A DNA stretch of 64,000 nucleotides. Source: Antedon mediterranea (Eukaryota > Echinodermata > Crinoidea > Comatulida > Antedonidae). How positions within the stretch are numbered: the first letter of the stretch is position 1; each line of letters begins with the position of its first letter. The stretch spans positions 18,384,101 to 18,448,100 of the forward strand of contig NC_092677.1 of NCBI RefSeq assembly GCF_964355755.1, in the 5' to 3' direction. Shown here in pieces: positions 10,701 to 19,599 of this stretch. Position numbers and translations under genes: made by a program. Under the pieces are notes generated by a model that was given only the letters and a program-made list of their open reading frames with translations, was not told the DNA's origin and ran no database searches.

Positions 10701-13700
10701 ATTTTACTCTGTTTCTGTTTGGGTCCTATCACATCTAAAAGTTCTTCATGACTTATTTCGTTTATTTTTCGTTTATTGTTATGTTTTGTCAAATTGTGTT
10801 TCGTAGCAAGGTCTACGTTCATTTTTGATGAGATATACAAATCATTACTATCCTTATTTATTATTGCTTCCTCACGATAATTCAAATTGACATTAACGGA
10901 TTCCACCACATTAAAGTGTACATTTCTGTTGTACAGAATATATATACCATTTCCAGTTGTAACTTCATTTATTCTTCCTGGAAGTTGGGCAGAAAACATT
11001 TGCCAAGTCACAAGCTGATCATTGAATGAATAAATATCTGTGTTAAGCAAGTTTGCCATTGCACTTATTTCAGTATTAGAGGCCCACGTTCCATTATCCA
11101 TTACTCTCTTTTTAATCACATATTCCTTAACTGTTCTATATTCATCACTTAATGCATTACTAAACATGTCATCAGATTCCAATAAATGATTAGTAATTGC
11201 TTTTCTTAAAATTAAATGATTATTTTCAGTTCCGGAAATAATGTATGAAATTGCACGATAAAAACAATTACCATCACCTGTGATATTCTTTATTTGAAGA
11301 GGATGTCCAATATGGCTTGCTCTATTAATACTACAATTCCTACCACTATGTTTATAATTAATGCCTAGTTTATTACATATGTTTTTCTTTTCTGCTTCCA
11401 AGATTGGGACAAATTTAAAGTTTTTGTCAGGTTTTTCTCCATACTGAATATTAACAATTTCAATGTCTTCATCATTTTGACATGCATTACTTGTTGAAAT
11501 ATCATCTTGTTTATTGCTATGTTTGTGGCCTTTAAATGTAGAATCAATATTACTGTCAAGTAATGTTTTACTACTTTTAAACTGGCAAGACGTACTAGGT
11601 AAATCAACATTGACACTTTCCGAGTTGTTTTGTTCACAATTATCATCTAACGTAACAGAAGAAGATGAACATAAAAACATAGATTTATTTTGAACATTTA
11701 CACCAGTCAGTTCAAAATCTGTTTCATGTAAATTACAGTTCATTGACCTTGCTAATCTTATACAATAATCGTACACACCTTCCCAACATGTACTGTAAAG
11801 TAAAATACTCTTTCCGTGTTCACTAACACAACCTACACGATCTCTTGCATGTGAATCAAATATAAGGAAACCATTTACACGCTTAATAACAGCAAATGTA
11901 CTTCTGTTAAAATTCATGAAACACGCATCATGCTGGTGTAATTCTTGTTGAAGAGCTTCATTTAATGACAAGGCTCCATATTCAGCCATCAATTCAACAT
12001 TGCCATCTATTATGCCAAACACTGATTCTTTAGGAGATACTACAAATGTGTTATCCAAAATATCCAATTCTTTCGGCAGTTCAGAAATCAACAAAAAATC
12101 ATCATCCATAGTCGAATCTTTCTGAATGTAACAGTACAATTCATTTCCAAGATGCAATATTCTATCAAGGTCTTTTGTGTAAAATTCATTTCCATTCCTC
12201 TTGGTAGTATAAAGAATAGCTACAAGACTATTTGCAACACACTGTTTACCACGTGCATAGCCAAATCTGGAATGCCCTTGATTGAAACTACCATGTGCTA
12301 CAGTTACATAATTATCATTCCTGTTATATATTTTCAAATTATGTATTGGTTGTGTATTCCGCATTATTGTTGCATTGCATGATTTTTTTAGTCCCCCATC
12401 GATTATCAATACTTCTGTAGATTTATTTGTTGTTGAAATTTTAACATCCACATCAGTAGACTGTTCGTCAAATTTAGTTTCAGATTTATTATTGGTCCTA
12501 ATTTTGCTAGTACAAGGTGCTTTGTTTGGTCCTTCATCAATTAATCCTTCCTTTAAAACTTCATTTTCCTCAAATTCAGTACTTTCATGATCTGTAACAT
12601 TACATTTACTTTCAAATCCTGTACTATTACCATACATGTTGCTGTTATTTTGTACTTCCACATCGTCAACTGCTGTGTTAGGGTTGTCTTTAGTACATTT
12701 TCTTTTATAATCGGTTTTCATTTCAAGATTTTCATTATTACCCACGTTCTTTGAAATTTTTTCACCAATTCTGTCCATTTTATCGCAGTCATTCTTGTCA
12801 CGTTTTAAATTCAAGTCCACATTATCTTGTGATTCTTTGTTACCAGATTTCTTACTTTTTACAAACCGACCCTTATTGTTTCGTAAACGTTTCGAATTAA
12901 AACCACCGCCTGAGAGTTGTTGTATTGCATTTATTTCTTTTGTATTTCTCGAAACATAACATTCAGATTTACATACATCTACTATTGTTTGTGCATTGTC
13001 TAATACATTCGTTTCATCATTGTTAGTCTTATTCCTTTTAATTTCTTTATTATTTCGTCTTTCAAAGAAATCCTTTACACCTTTACCAATATATTTTACA
13101 CCTGGTTCTATAATTATACCATTTATAACTTGCTTTCTCTCTTTCTTATTTGATCTATTTTTGGTTTTCCTGTTAGTCTTTTTCCTTGATCTCACCCTTA
13201 TCCATTTACCACCAAGTAAATTTTCACTTCCTGTTTGGTGACATTTTGATTTGACATTATTCTTTCTTCTATTTTGTTGGTTAGTCTCAGAACATGTTTC
13301 TTTATTTTTCGTTAATACTTGGAAGTCCGTGACAGAGTCGTGTTCTAAAATCATATACCTATTAAAATGGCAAGGAATACCTATTTCTCCCAACATGTTG
13401 TCAGCAAAATTACTATTCCCACACATTGAACAAATCCAAATTACTCTAGAATCACATATTTTGTCTTCAAAATTATGTCTTACACATGTTACATGAATAT
13501 TTTTTCTGCAACAGTTGCATGTTACATAATTGTCATCTGCTTTTACTTCAACACTACATAGATCACATTTATCAAACTCTGAAGCAAGCGCTGTACTATA
13601 AGACAATATGTTTAGGATATCATCCACTACAAATTTAAATTCAGTTGTATCCTTCATAAATTCACAATTAACATTACCTGTATCATCATTTTTCTTTTGC

Positions 13701-13948
13701 ATAGTGCTTACATCTTTAACATTTTCAGATGAACAGCATTCGTCAAGTAGGTCCAAGATTTCATCAATGACTGTTTTAAATTCAGTTGTTTTACCCATAA
13801 TTCCATTAGTAACATTACCAGCTGTATTGACAATATTTTGCCCTTCACTTGTAACTTCTGTGTTCACATACTTACGTAAACATATCATTATTAACAAGAT
13901 TATAAACAAACAGATACAATTAACTACTATTATGAATTGCGTTCCCAT
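4736..13948 (-). CDS. Helentron (Helitron2-type) Rep-helicase-endonuclease polyprotein with C76-like and OTU protease domains
   Basis: A single frame of 3070 codons encodes a rolling-circle transposon protein. Visible parts in order: hydrophobic, membrane-like segment at residues 5-25; PHD-type C4HC3 finger (C128, C131, C144, C147, H152, C155, C173, C176); a herpesvirus tegument-type (peptidase C76-like) domain about 551-735, with C570 in RGKQC and D698/H700 in FDSH; an OTU domain about 885-1015, with GDGNCFYRA (D892, C895) and H1011; about 11 basic repeats at 1130-1365; Cys-rich and DUF6570-like region about 1390-1590; Helitron-like N domain about 1690-1870; HUH motif H1885-V-H1887; Y2 tyrosines Y2075/Y2079 with K2082. 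A Pif1/RecD-like helicase follows: Walker A 2428-2435, Walker B D2517/E2518, GDFYQLPP from 2555. Last is an APE-type endonuclease about 2854-3070 (E2887, GDFNEN from 3003, D3041). The usual SDH near the end reads SYH (3061-3063). No stop or frameshift interrupts it, so it looks young. Start choice is the first Met; use of the extreme N-terminus is uncertain. Confidence 0.93.
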   Translation of the reverse strand: MGTQFIIVVNCICLFIILLIMICLRKYVNTEVTSEGQNIVNTAGNVTNGIMGKTTEFKTVIDEILDLLDECCSSENVKDVSTMQKKNDDTGNVNCEFMKDTTEFKFVVDDILNILSYSTALASEFDKCDLCSVEVKADDNYVTCNCCRKNIHVTCVRHNFEDKICDSRVIWICSMCGNSNFADNMLGEIGIPCHFNRYMILEHDSVTDFQVLTKNKETCSETNQQNRRKNNVKSKCHQTGSENLLGGKWIRVRSRKKTNRKTKNRSNKKERKQVINGIIIEPGVKYIGKGVKDFFERRNNKEIKRNKTNNDETNVLDNAQTIVDVCKSECYVSRNTKEINAIQQLSGGGFNSKRLRNNKGRFVKSKKSGNKESQDNVDLNLKRDKNDCDKMDRIGEKISKNVGNNENLEMKTDYKRKCTKDNPNTAVDDVEVQNNSNMYGNSTGFESKCNVTDHESTEFEENEVLKEGLIDEGPNKAPCTSKIRTNNKSETKFDEQSTDVDVKISTTNKSTEVLIIDGGLKKSCNATIMRNTQPIHNLKIYNRNDNYVTVAHGSFNQGHSRFGYARGKQCVANSLVAILYTTKRNGNEFYTKDLDRILHLGNELYCYIQKDSTMDDDFLLISELPKELDILDNTFVVSPKESVFGIIDGNVELMAEYGALSLNEALQQELHQHDACFMNFNRSTFAVIKRVNGFLIFDSHARDRVGCVSEHGKSILLYSTCWEGVYDYCIRLARSMNCNLHETDFELTGVNVQNKSMFLCSSSSVTLDDNCEQNNSESVNVDLPSTSCQFKSSKTLLDSNIDSTFKGHKHSNKQDDISTSNACQNDEDIEIVNIQYGEKPDKNFKFVPILEAEKKNICNKLGINYKHSGRNCSINRASHIGHPLQIKNITGDGNCFYRAISYIISGTENNHLILRKAITNHLLESDDMFSNALSDEYRTVKEYVIKKRVMDNGTWASNTEISAMANLLNTDIYSFNDQLVTWQMFSAQLPGRINEVTTGNGIYILYNRNVHFNVVESVNVNLNYREEAIINKDSNDLYISSKMNVDLATKHNLTKHNNKRKINEISHEELLDVIGPKQKQSKIVEGVCSNNKTLRDSKKTSERNKKHKQKCRMRIKRSNRSMTNVVEKHNKAELQRMKYQNDFVYREEKKRKAKEAQRIKYADDNYKFSKTMGNRERQQKAYKCEPYYNLKIRNKTKQNYKINLDYRSSRKAKSMQKYKLNERFRQNLKETRKNRYHSDLIFRQNFKQYNKKNMAQKYRNNFQFRQHLSQKLAAKYRNNLTFRQNLKQKLGEKYHNNLKFRESCKRRFAEKYHGNTQFCKQKFNKKYHMDPKFKQNCTQRFTKKYHSDLLFRKNVVKKTMKNRKLRKAGKCSFEFVLQNFRETISYGPEYVCCVCFKMLFRNQVVKCTKAKYENRTCINDKYLHICNKNCNKPCQIAKSPRCRLWICFTCHKKLLNGKVPAEANSNNLELLDIPPELKCLNNLEQHLIGLNIPFMKLMNLPKGGQHGIHGPVVCVPSNTIETVKILPRPEAEDQLISVKLKRKLSYKGYYKYKFVNTANVIQALEYLQDHNKWYFDVAIDEKWHNYLSKENIESATTNVDDQETCVENNEEEIEDRLCGIAFDTSLQPVDRRQNLVDEYFRDIICCAPCENNSPIALLTNESNEAKSFPVLFPTGQPTFHDTRDVKITLGRYLHNRLMHVDNRFAKNTEFIFYAQSIYELQQILSSISIALRKGTSKNDFSKVTVSDLKNMNKIEEILKSDKGYKFLKHIRGTPPYWQTTQKDVLAMVRQIGKPTFFLSFSSADLRWKEIMTTLLSQTGDKRNIDDLEWLDKCNLLKSNPVTVARMFDKRFHTFLKNVILSEANPIGKVTDYFYRIEFQMRGSPHVHMLVWVENAPVFDEDEDKKVIDFVDKYISCAVPCQIVDPEMNEIVTSVQIHSKRHSKSCKKKGTNCRFNFPRQPSERTFVMRPTIVDKNSDDNDDGDANKQAQELLTSVKNALANEETYQSAKELFQSLDITQSTYEDANNCITNEEKIVLKRNPQDAWVNQYNPSLLRAWNANMDIQYITSVYACVTYVIGYMSKSEREMGLLLSHAASEVKEGNENARQSLSKLGHVYMNNREVSAQESVYRVCGLKLKECSRKVEFIPVGPNPVRMSLPLSVIKNKFDDHQSAWLPNKLDKYKARPDSFEFNTMCLATFCSNYRMLSTSAMNENVQRKNVFQLKKQLGFIQKRTRTNNAIIRYPRFPINTASEKYFMSILQLFLPFRTEKQLKPPKFQSYQEFYELGSVKLCDSKLQKVNVIVDKNMDKYDKSANDIEHAESVLAKFGPQEDAWGLLCPESEIERLENPKPNVDVDDEEKEFFVPDFGLKKTETSTIECNSFNISRPEINKMIRSLNEKQKQIFYKTRQWCLDKVNRKEPEPFHTFITGGAGTGKSHLVNCIYNEATRILGKIMENPDDMSILKLAPTGIAAYNIKGHTIHSALSIPIHISLPYQPLGEEKISALRNQLGQLQIVIIDEISMVNQKLLWYIHGRLRQIKQVRNDSAFGNISIIAVGDFYQLPPVRGTSLYKDKVENALWVDNFKKVQLDEIMRQKEDKEFALLLNKLRTKERHDCLSDKDLSVLKSCETGEQCEDAVHIYPCNKQVNEWNKKMLHKTCSDVICIEAEDTVVNSKKQNKKCDKPRKSRQSNLLDYLWIALNARVMLIKNVDVKKGLTNGCMGHVEEIIKPSQNAKPVSIKVKFDNNDIGIQAIEMFQESIGKKYSRKQFPLKLAYACTVHKVQGMTMNKALVCLKNTFAPGQAYVALSRVTSISGLTIEHVNPNLIYCDPNIKEYLNKMNSYIQCEKAVNGSGSKFSIMLHNIQGLKHHFADLQCNDLFMNSSIICLTETWLNKDDDFLNLSIEPYKLYHQERYDSYSDKNNLTLKLKNQAHGGVAVYTKNTFSSRLDIGIKDIEVISFLITCPISIAVSVIYRPPSYDIKQFCQNLKKLLQHLHKVSTKCIIMGDFNENLFKQPSRVNDIMTEYGYQQHVTSSTTENYTLIDHVYSKGLGSMQAEVIPIYYSYHEAIQITF

Positions 13949-14046
13949 TATGTAAAATGTGTATAATAAATAAATCTACAAATGTATTCAAATTAATGAA
14001 CTTTCAAGTTTTATTTCAAATTTGAATTCCAGGTTTTAATTCCAAC

Positions 14047-14290
14047 TCTTTATTTCAAGTGTTAATGCTCTTTGTTTCAAGTGCTAATGCTCTTTGTTTC
14101 AAGTGCTAATGCTCTTTGTTTCAAGTGCTAATGCTCTTTGTTTCAAGTGTTAGTGCTCTTTGTTTCAAGTGTTAGTGCTCTTTGTTTCAAGTGTTAGTGC
14201 TCTTTGTTTCAAGTGTTAGTGCTCTTTGTTTCAAGTGTTAATACCAACTCTTTGTTTCAAGTGTTAGTGTCAACTCTTTATTTCAAGTTC
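14047..14290. repeat. 22-bp minisatellite upstream of the Helentron gene
   Basis: About 11 head-to-tail copies of a 22-bp unit of the form CTCTTTGTTTCAAGTGYTAR plus TG. Early copies read GCTAATG, later ones GTTAGTG, and the last two are disturbed. It begins about 100 bases before the Helentron start codon (reading on the gene strand). It may be part of the element's 5' region, since Helentron-group elements often carry subterminal tandem repeats, but element ends were not found. Confidence 0.85.
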
Positions 14291-14490
14291 AGTTTCAAAC
14301 ACGCTTTTCCCTGCAACAAATTTCTCCTTGTCAAATCTGAAAAAGAAAAAAACAACAAAAAAATATTATTTTCACTCATTCATCTAGTTTCATTTGATTA
14401 ACACAAATAATGTAGGCGTTACTAATTTTCAATGAACACTGGGAACGTAAAATTGAGGGAAGGTAAAATCAGAGTATGTAAAATAAGGAA

Positions 14491-15231
14491 CGCCTCCTCT
14501 GCCTTTAGTTCACATTTATCATGCAGTACACACCAATGGTCATGCAGTACACACCAATGGTCATGCAGTACACACCAATCGTCATGCAGTACACACCAAT
14601 CGTCATGCAGTACACACCAAACGTCATGCAGTACACACCAATTGTCATTCAGTACACACCAATCGTCATGCAGTCAAATATTACGTCAACGCCACCTATC
14701 GACAAAATCGAATATCACATAACGTTTATTAGACGGCTGTAAAACTAAGACTATTTATTATTTCTTTTATGGAATTCAATAATTGCCATGGCCTCCTAGC
14801 CGCACCTACGTCCTATAGATTCCTAGATTTCTTTAATAGTTTTGCTAGCCATTTTAATCATAAAGCACGTGCGGTGTAGTAGTAGACAGCGTGAGTTGAA
14901 TAGCTTTAGTTTTACAGTCGTCTAATAAACGTCACGTGATATTCGATTTTGTCAATAGGTGGCAGTATAAATTACGAAATATTTGACTGCATGACGATTG
15001 GTGTGTACTGCATGACAATCGTATGTACTGCATGACCATTGGTGTGTACTGCATGACGATTGGTGTGTACTGCATGACGTTTGGTGTGTACTGCATGACG
15101 ATTGCTGTGTACTGCATGACGTTTGGTGTGTACTGCATGACGATTGGTGTGTACTGCATGACGATTGGTGTGTACTGCATGACCATTGGTGTGTACTGCA
15201 TGATAAATATGAACTGAAGGCAGAGGAGGCG
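14491..15231. mobile_element. Fold-back element with 21-bp minisatellites in both arms
   Basis: The left end (CGCCTCCTCTGCCTTTAGTT) and right end (its complement, ending 15231) are terminal inverted repeats. Each arm continues into a 21-bp tandem repeat carrying ATGCAGTACACACCAAT: about 7 copies at 14521-14671, and about 10 copies in inverted orientation at 14990-15202. Inner arm sequences at about 14672-14745 and 14915-14985 are also complementary (TCGACAAAATCGAATATCAC and its counterpart). The unique centre is only about 170 bases. No transposase frame exists; open frames here arise because 21 is divisible by three. No clear target duplication was identified. Confidence 0.85.
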
Positions 15232-16033
15232 TGCCATAGTAAAACACAGGTTCTCCTGTAATAATATTCTATGGCTTAAATTAAAAAACTGGTGTAAATA
15301 TGTAAAAACAAGTAACAAACATTATACAATACAGTAATAAAATAAACAAATTATATAAATTATTATTTTAAAAACAAAAGTTACACAAACATCACTTACG
15401 TAAACAATGTAGACAACAGGTGTAAGTAACTGCTATTCTCAAAAATCCAAAAAGCAGCTACAATCTATAAAATAGAAACATACAGATAAATTACAGCAAT
15501 ACATATTGCTACTACCACATGCTTCTCAAACAAGATTTGAAGAACTAAGAAATTTCCTTAAAATAACAATCAAACTTTAGCTAATGTGCTATTTCATTAG
15601 GACCTACATTTTCCCACACAGTAAAACACTAATTGAATGCCTAATTAAGTCTATACAAACAATTAAAACACTCATTTTTTTATCTTATTGTAAATCTCTC
15701 ATTGATACAACATAACAAAAACCAAAGGTGTGCTTTTCCTTTATACCTGTACTTACACTATTTAAATAGTACCAAATAAAAAAAAAAACAACTTCTGATT
15801 CAGTGCAGTAATGCTGGTACGCAACAAGCAGGTAATCAGTAGTTACTACAGTCCTTCGTAAAATCTATAAAAAAAAAGTATTAATTCAATTAATAATAGC
15901 AAAACCATGTAAAATGAATAAAAAACAATAAAAATAGTGTTTGCATTGTATTCAATAACAAAGAAGATGCTAACTAAGTAACCATCAACATTATTAAAGA
16001 ATTAATAAAGGCTAGCTACTAGGTAGGCCTATA
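15232..16033. other. AT-rich non-coding stretch
   Basis: No gene, RNA gene or long repeat was recognised. A short A-rich run lies at about 15780-15793. Confidence 0.5.
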
Positions 16034-17244
16034 GGCTTGTCACACCAAAATCAGTCCGGGGACCATTTATGGCTGCCAAAACCTATCCGGCCAGACCAAT
16101 TTTGGCCGCCAAAACTGGTCCGGTCTGGATAAAATCGGTCTGGGCAGTAGGACTGTTTTTGGCCGCCAAATATGGCCCGGTCTTACAAATATATGGTGTG
16201 CAAAATGATTCATAATGCATATACTGTATCATTAAAAAAAGGCCATGATTAGTCATTATATTGAAAACTATGGGGTTTTATTTGTTATTTTAAATTTAAT
16301 ATTATAAATTAAGCCTGTTTTTTTTAGTTCTCATTATTAGTAGTAACTCATCAATAATAAGTACTAATTGTTAGGCTTTTTGTATACAATGTGTATCTCT
16401 GCCTGTTTTTAATCCATTTTGTTCTTTTTTAACATCTTCGTTTCCCCATGATGTTAAAAACAATTTAATTTATCATTTATTTATGGTTATGCACTTGTCA
16501 ATTGTATGACTCACTATACGAACCCCGGGAGAGGTGCGTCATTTACAAATAATTACTCACGCAGGGGTGCGTCAAAAAACCTAGATGGTACGTCACATCA
16601 ATGAACAAGGTGCGTCAATGTCCGTCACTTTACCACCCACCATATCATAAACAACATGGTCACAGTACGTCAAAATGGGTGCGTCATGGTCACCTAAAGG
16701 TAAGTCACCTTTTTGACGCACGGGTACGTCATGGTATTGAAAAGTATGACACACATCGGACAAATGACTCACCTCTCCCGGGGGTCGTATAGTGGGTCAT
16801 ACAATTGACAAGTGCATTAATCAATCAATATATCAATTCAATACAATTATTATAAAACAATTATCCAATATGGATTAGGCTGAGGAAGGAAAAAGGGCTC
16901 AATCATAAATAAAATCTAGCTGGCAATATCAGCATCTCATACCCGTTCATGTGAGTGTGTAGCAGGCCCAAATATGAGTGAACACCTAAGTCATGTTTTT
17001 AGATAAAATACATTTATTTATAGTATTTATCTGACAAGAAAACTTACTAATATATATCATGGGATATTTTTCTAGCCATAAACAACTTAAAACAGCATCA
17101 TAGACCTAGTAATTCAATTAAAATCGACAGATGAAAAGCCCGGACCGATTTTGGCAGTGGCGGACTGCTTTTGGCCACAATTTTAGAGCCAAAACTGGTC
17201 CGGCCGGACCGATTTTGGCCCCGGACTATATTTATCGTGACAGG
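16034..17244. mobile_element. Non-autonomous DNA transposon with GTCCGG-rich ends
   Basis: The left end GGCTTGTCAC...AGTCCGGGG and right end (complement of GCCTGTCAC...AGTCCGGGG) form inverted termini, flanked on both sides by TA. Both subterminal regions repeat the words GGTCCGG, TTTTGGCCGCCAAAA and relatives (16050-16185 and 17135-17225). A TA duplication would fit Tc1/mariner-like insertion, but two bases are weak evidence. No coding capacity. The MITE at 16490-16816 is nested inside. Confidence 0.65.
16490..16816. mobile_element. 327-bp MITE with TTA duplication and internal GTRCGTCA repeats
   Basis: Terminal inverted repeats of about 58 bases begin TGCACTTGTCAATTGTATGA and are nearly identical. 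TTA flanks both sides (16487-16489 and 16817-16819), as in PIF/Harbinger-type insertion. Inside, the word GGTRCGTCA or close variants recurs about ten times, mostly in direct orientation (for example 16526, 16565, 16585, 16609, 16678, 16722) with a few inverted. It has no transposase. A 63-codon frame here is made of these repeats. Confidence 0.85.
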
Positions 17245-17785
17245 CTATTGTAGTTAGTACTGTACTACTATTCACTAAGACTAGGCAAACACCAGTATCT
17301 TAAGAAACACTTGTTTTAATCATTACACATTACTACACCTAATACACAAAACAGTATGTAGTATTGCTACTTGACCAATCAATCTATCCCATTCTACAGT
17401 TTGCATCATCAGGATTTAACTTTACAAAAATGACTTCCGTAGTACCAAATTATCTTTTTTCCAGGAACACAATGACCTCAAAAACCCTATACGATTCTAT
17501 TCCAGATCTATATGCTATTTTTGTTTAACTAAAGTAACAGATAGGGTAAGCCTACTAAACTAGGCCCTAGTCTATAATACTGTAATACAATACGCACGAC
17601 CGTGGACGTACTGTACTGCATTCCTGCACATACAGTTGTTGTACAACTGTGGAAACTGTGTATACTTCGCGTCGACTTGACTAGGGGCCGACTTGACTTT
17701 GGCCGAGACGGTTTAGAACCGAGTTAAATCAACTTCAATCTCTCTTTTTAGGGTATTAATCCTCTTTATACCTAGGTCTAGGCCT
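17245..17785. other. Non-coding stretch between elements
   Basis: No gene or repeat family was recognised apart from short CTAGGCCT words near its right end. Confidence 0.45.
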
Positions 17786-18862
17786 GGGTGTCACGAAACC
17801 TCAGACCACGAAAGCTCAGACCCCCTAAGACCTAAGATCACGAAAGCTAAGACCCAACACCTAAGATTACAAATACTAAGATATACTACAGCTTAAAAAC
17901 AATACTTGTTTATCCATACATAATTTTAAACACAGTAGGTTTCATTTATTACCATAAATATAATTTAATACTACCGCAAAACATAGATAAACTCACATTA
18001 TTTTCGCCCGTTGAGTAAATGTATATTTTTTCTTTACAACAAACAAACTTGACGGGTTGTTTGTTGGTATATATTTACTCCATTGTGTTGGTTCAGAGGA
18101 TGTTTTTCTTACGCACCTGCCTTTCTTGTATTTTGACTCCAAATTTGTTGACTAACTTTATCCTGAACACCACACTTTAAAATTAGGACTTATAAGTACT
18201 TTCAGAAGGAGAAACACATAATAACAAATAAATAAATCCTTTAAATTGATGATTTTACAGATGTGTTTCTTTGTACTGTTTACTGTAATGACAATGTAAC
18301 TCCTCGAGCTCCCCATGCTAAATGTTTTTGTTTCTATGGAGCGCCAAAAGAGCAACAATAATAGTACAAGTATAAAAACAGAAAGAAAACGAAACAAAAA
18401 AACTTATCATGATTTTTAAATTATAATTTATTTGCCAGTATTTATTTCTTCGTACTTGCATGATTATACTATGATCATTACAATTTTAATTTTACATTGT
18501 TCCATCCACACTGTAGATGGACTCCACAGAGTTTTCAGCCCTCTATATAATTTTTGCTCTTTTGACGTTCCATAGAAACAAAAACATTGAACATGGCCCA
18601 TGTACTGTAGGCTAGTCATTTTGTGTGCGAGAAAAACGTCTTTAAAATCATCAATTTAAAAATGTATTTGTTACTTTTTATGTGATTCTTTTTCATGAAA
18701 GTGCCAATTCTAAGGTGTGGTATTCAGAATAAATTTTGGGAGTTAAAATACAAGGCAGGTGCGAAAGATAAATATTTGTAATCTTAGGTGTTGGGTCTTA
18801 GCTTTCGTGATCTTAGGTCTTAGGGGGTCTGAGCTTTCGTGGTCTGAGCTTTCGTGACACCC
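17786..18862. mobile_element. Long-hairpin DNA transposon, Mutator-like by flanks
   Basis: Terminal inverted repeats of about 90 bases start GGGTGTCACGAAA and are nearly identical. They are built from repeated words CACGAAAGCT and CTCAGACC/CTAAGACC. Complementarity continues inward, more diverged, towards a centre near 18460 (for example ATGTTTTTGTTTCTATGGA at about 18320 and its complement at about 18575). The 10-bp word GTCTAGGCCT flanks both sides (17776-17785, 18863-18872), which would fit a 9-10 bp MULE duplication. That word is common in this genome, so chance is possible. No transposase is present; the 79-codon minus-strand frame has no motif. Confidence 0.75.
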
Positions 18863-19534
18863 GTCTAGGCCTAGCTACATTCCTATGCCTAGGCTAGTTC
18901 TAGGAGGCGCGCCTATAGATACTGATAACTTATTATTATTGATTTAATTACAAATCAACAATCCTAATTGAACCAACAATATCTTACCTATATTTATATT
19001 TTACTAAAATCAATTTTCTTGAAATGTCAGTAATCTTTGTTTCCGAAACAAAATAATTTCCCCGACTGAAAAGGGTCTACGCTTGCGCGCGGACGCACAC
19101 TGCACATTTTCTTAGCTCCATACCCACCTGCGATAAACAATATAGGCCTACCTCTTCGCCTGTGGGTACCGTACGTTTTACGTTCCCGTATATTAATTTT
19201 TTTATGCTACAATTTACCCGATATTTTGAACTTTTATTTTTTTAATTGAAAAATATGGATAGAATCATCACGCATCGTTTTTTTGTACGCAGTATTTTAT
19301 TTGCGCATTATAAAAAATGGAAAAAGTGGCTACCCTAAATCTGATTTAAAAGCCCTCAAATGACGCTATAACACGTTGCTTCCTTGGCGTCCCCCAGCCT
19401 GAAGATGCTCGTCGGGGAATGTAGCCCCCGCATCGGGAAGATCATGGCACCACCACTGCCTATAACATGTTATACGTTAGCAAATAAATCGTAACACCAT
19501 ATGAATCTGTGCGTATCTTTAAGATAAGCTTCAC
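18863..19534. other. Non-coding stretch left of the array
   Basis: No recognised gene. A small GC-richer patch at 19385-19450 contains the near-inverted words GATGCTCGTCGGGG and CCCCCGCATCGGG, which could form a weak hairpin. Confidence 0.45.
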
Positions 19535-19599
19535 ATACGTACGCGTGGCGTTTGTTGGGCGGATAACTAACTCGTCAAAGTGACGAGTTTCATGTCTAG
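19535..19599 (+). repeat. Truncated B-unit tail at the array's left edge
   Basis: Only the last 65 or so bases of a B unit remain: a CGTGGCGTTTG word, GGATAACT, the hairpin with AAAGT loop and TTTCATGTCTAG. This fixes where the array begins in this window. Confidence 0.75.

Noticed and set aside
5919-13955. Plus-strand frames of up to 118 codons opposite the Helentron gene
   Set aside because: Antisense shadows of the long minus-strand gene with Ser/Leu/Phe-rich composition and no motifs.
14521-15202. A CRISPR-like or regulatory direct repeat array
   Set aside because: Units are contiguous with no unique spacers and lie in the arms of a eukaryotic inverted-repeat element.
14432-15318. Open frames of 64-128 codons with repeated QYTP or HAVHTN peptides
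   Set aside because: They exist only because the 21-bp minisatellite keeps all frames open on both strands; no start context, domain or splice signal supports a gene.
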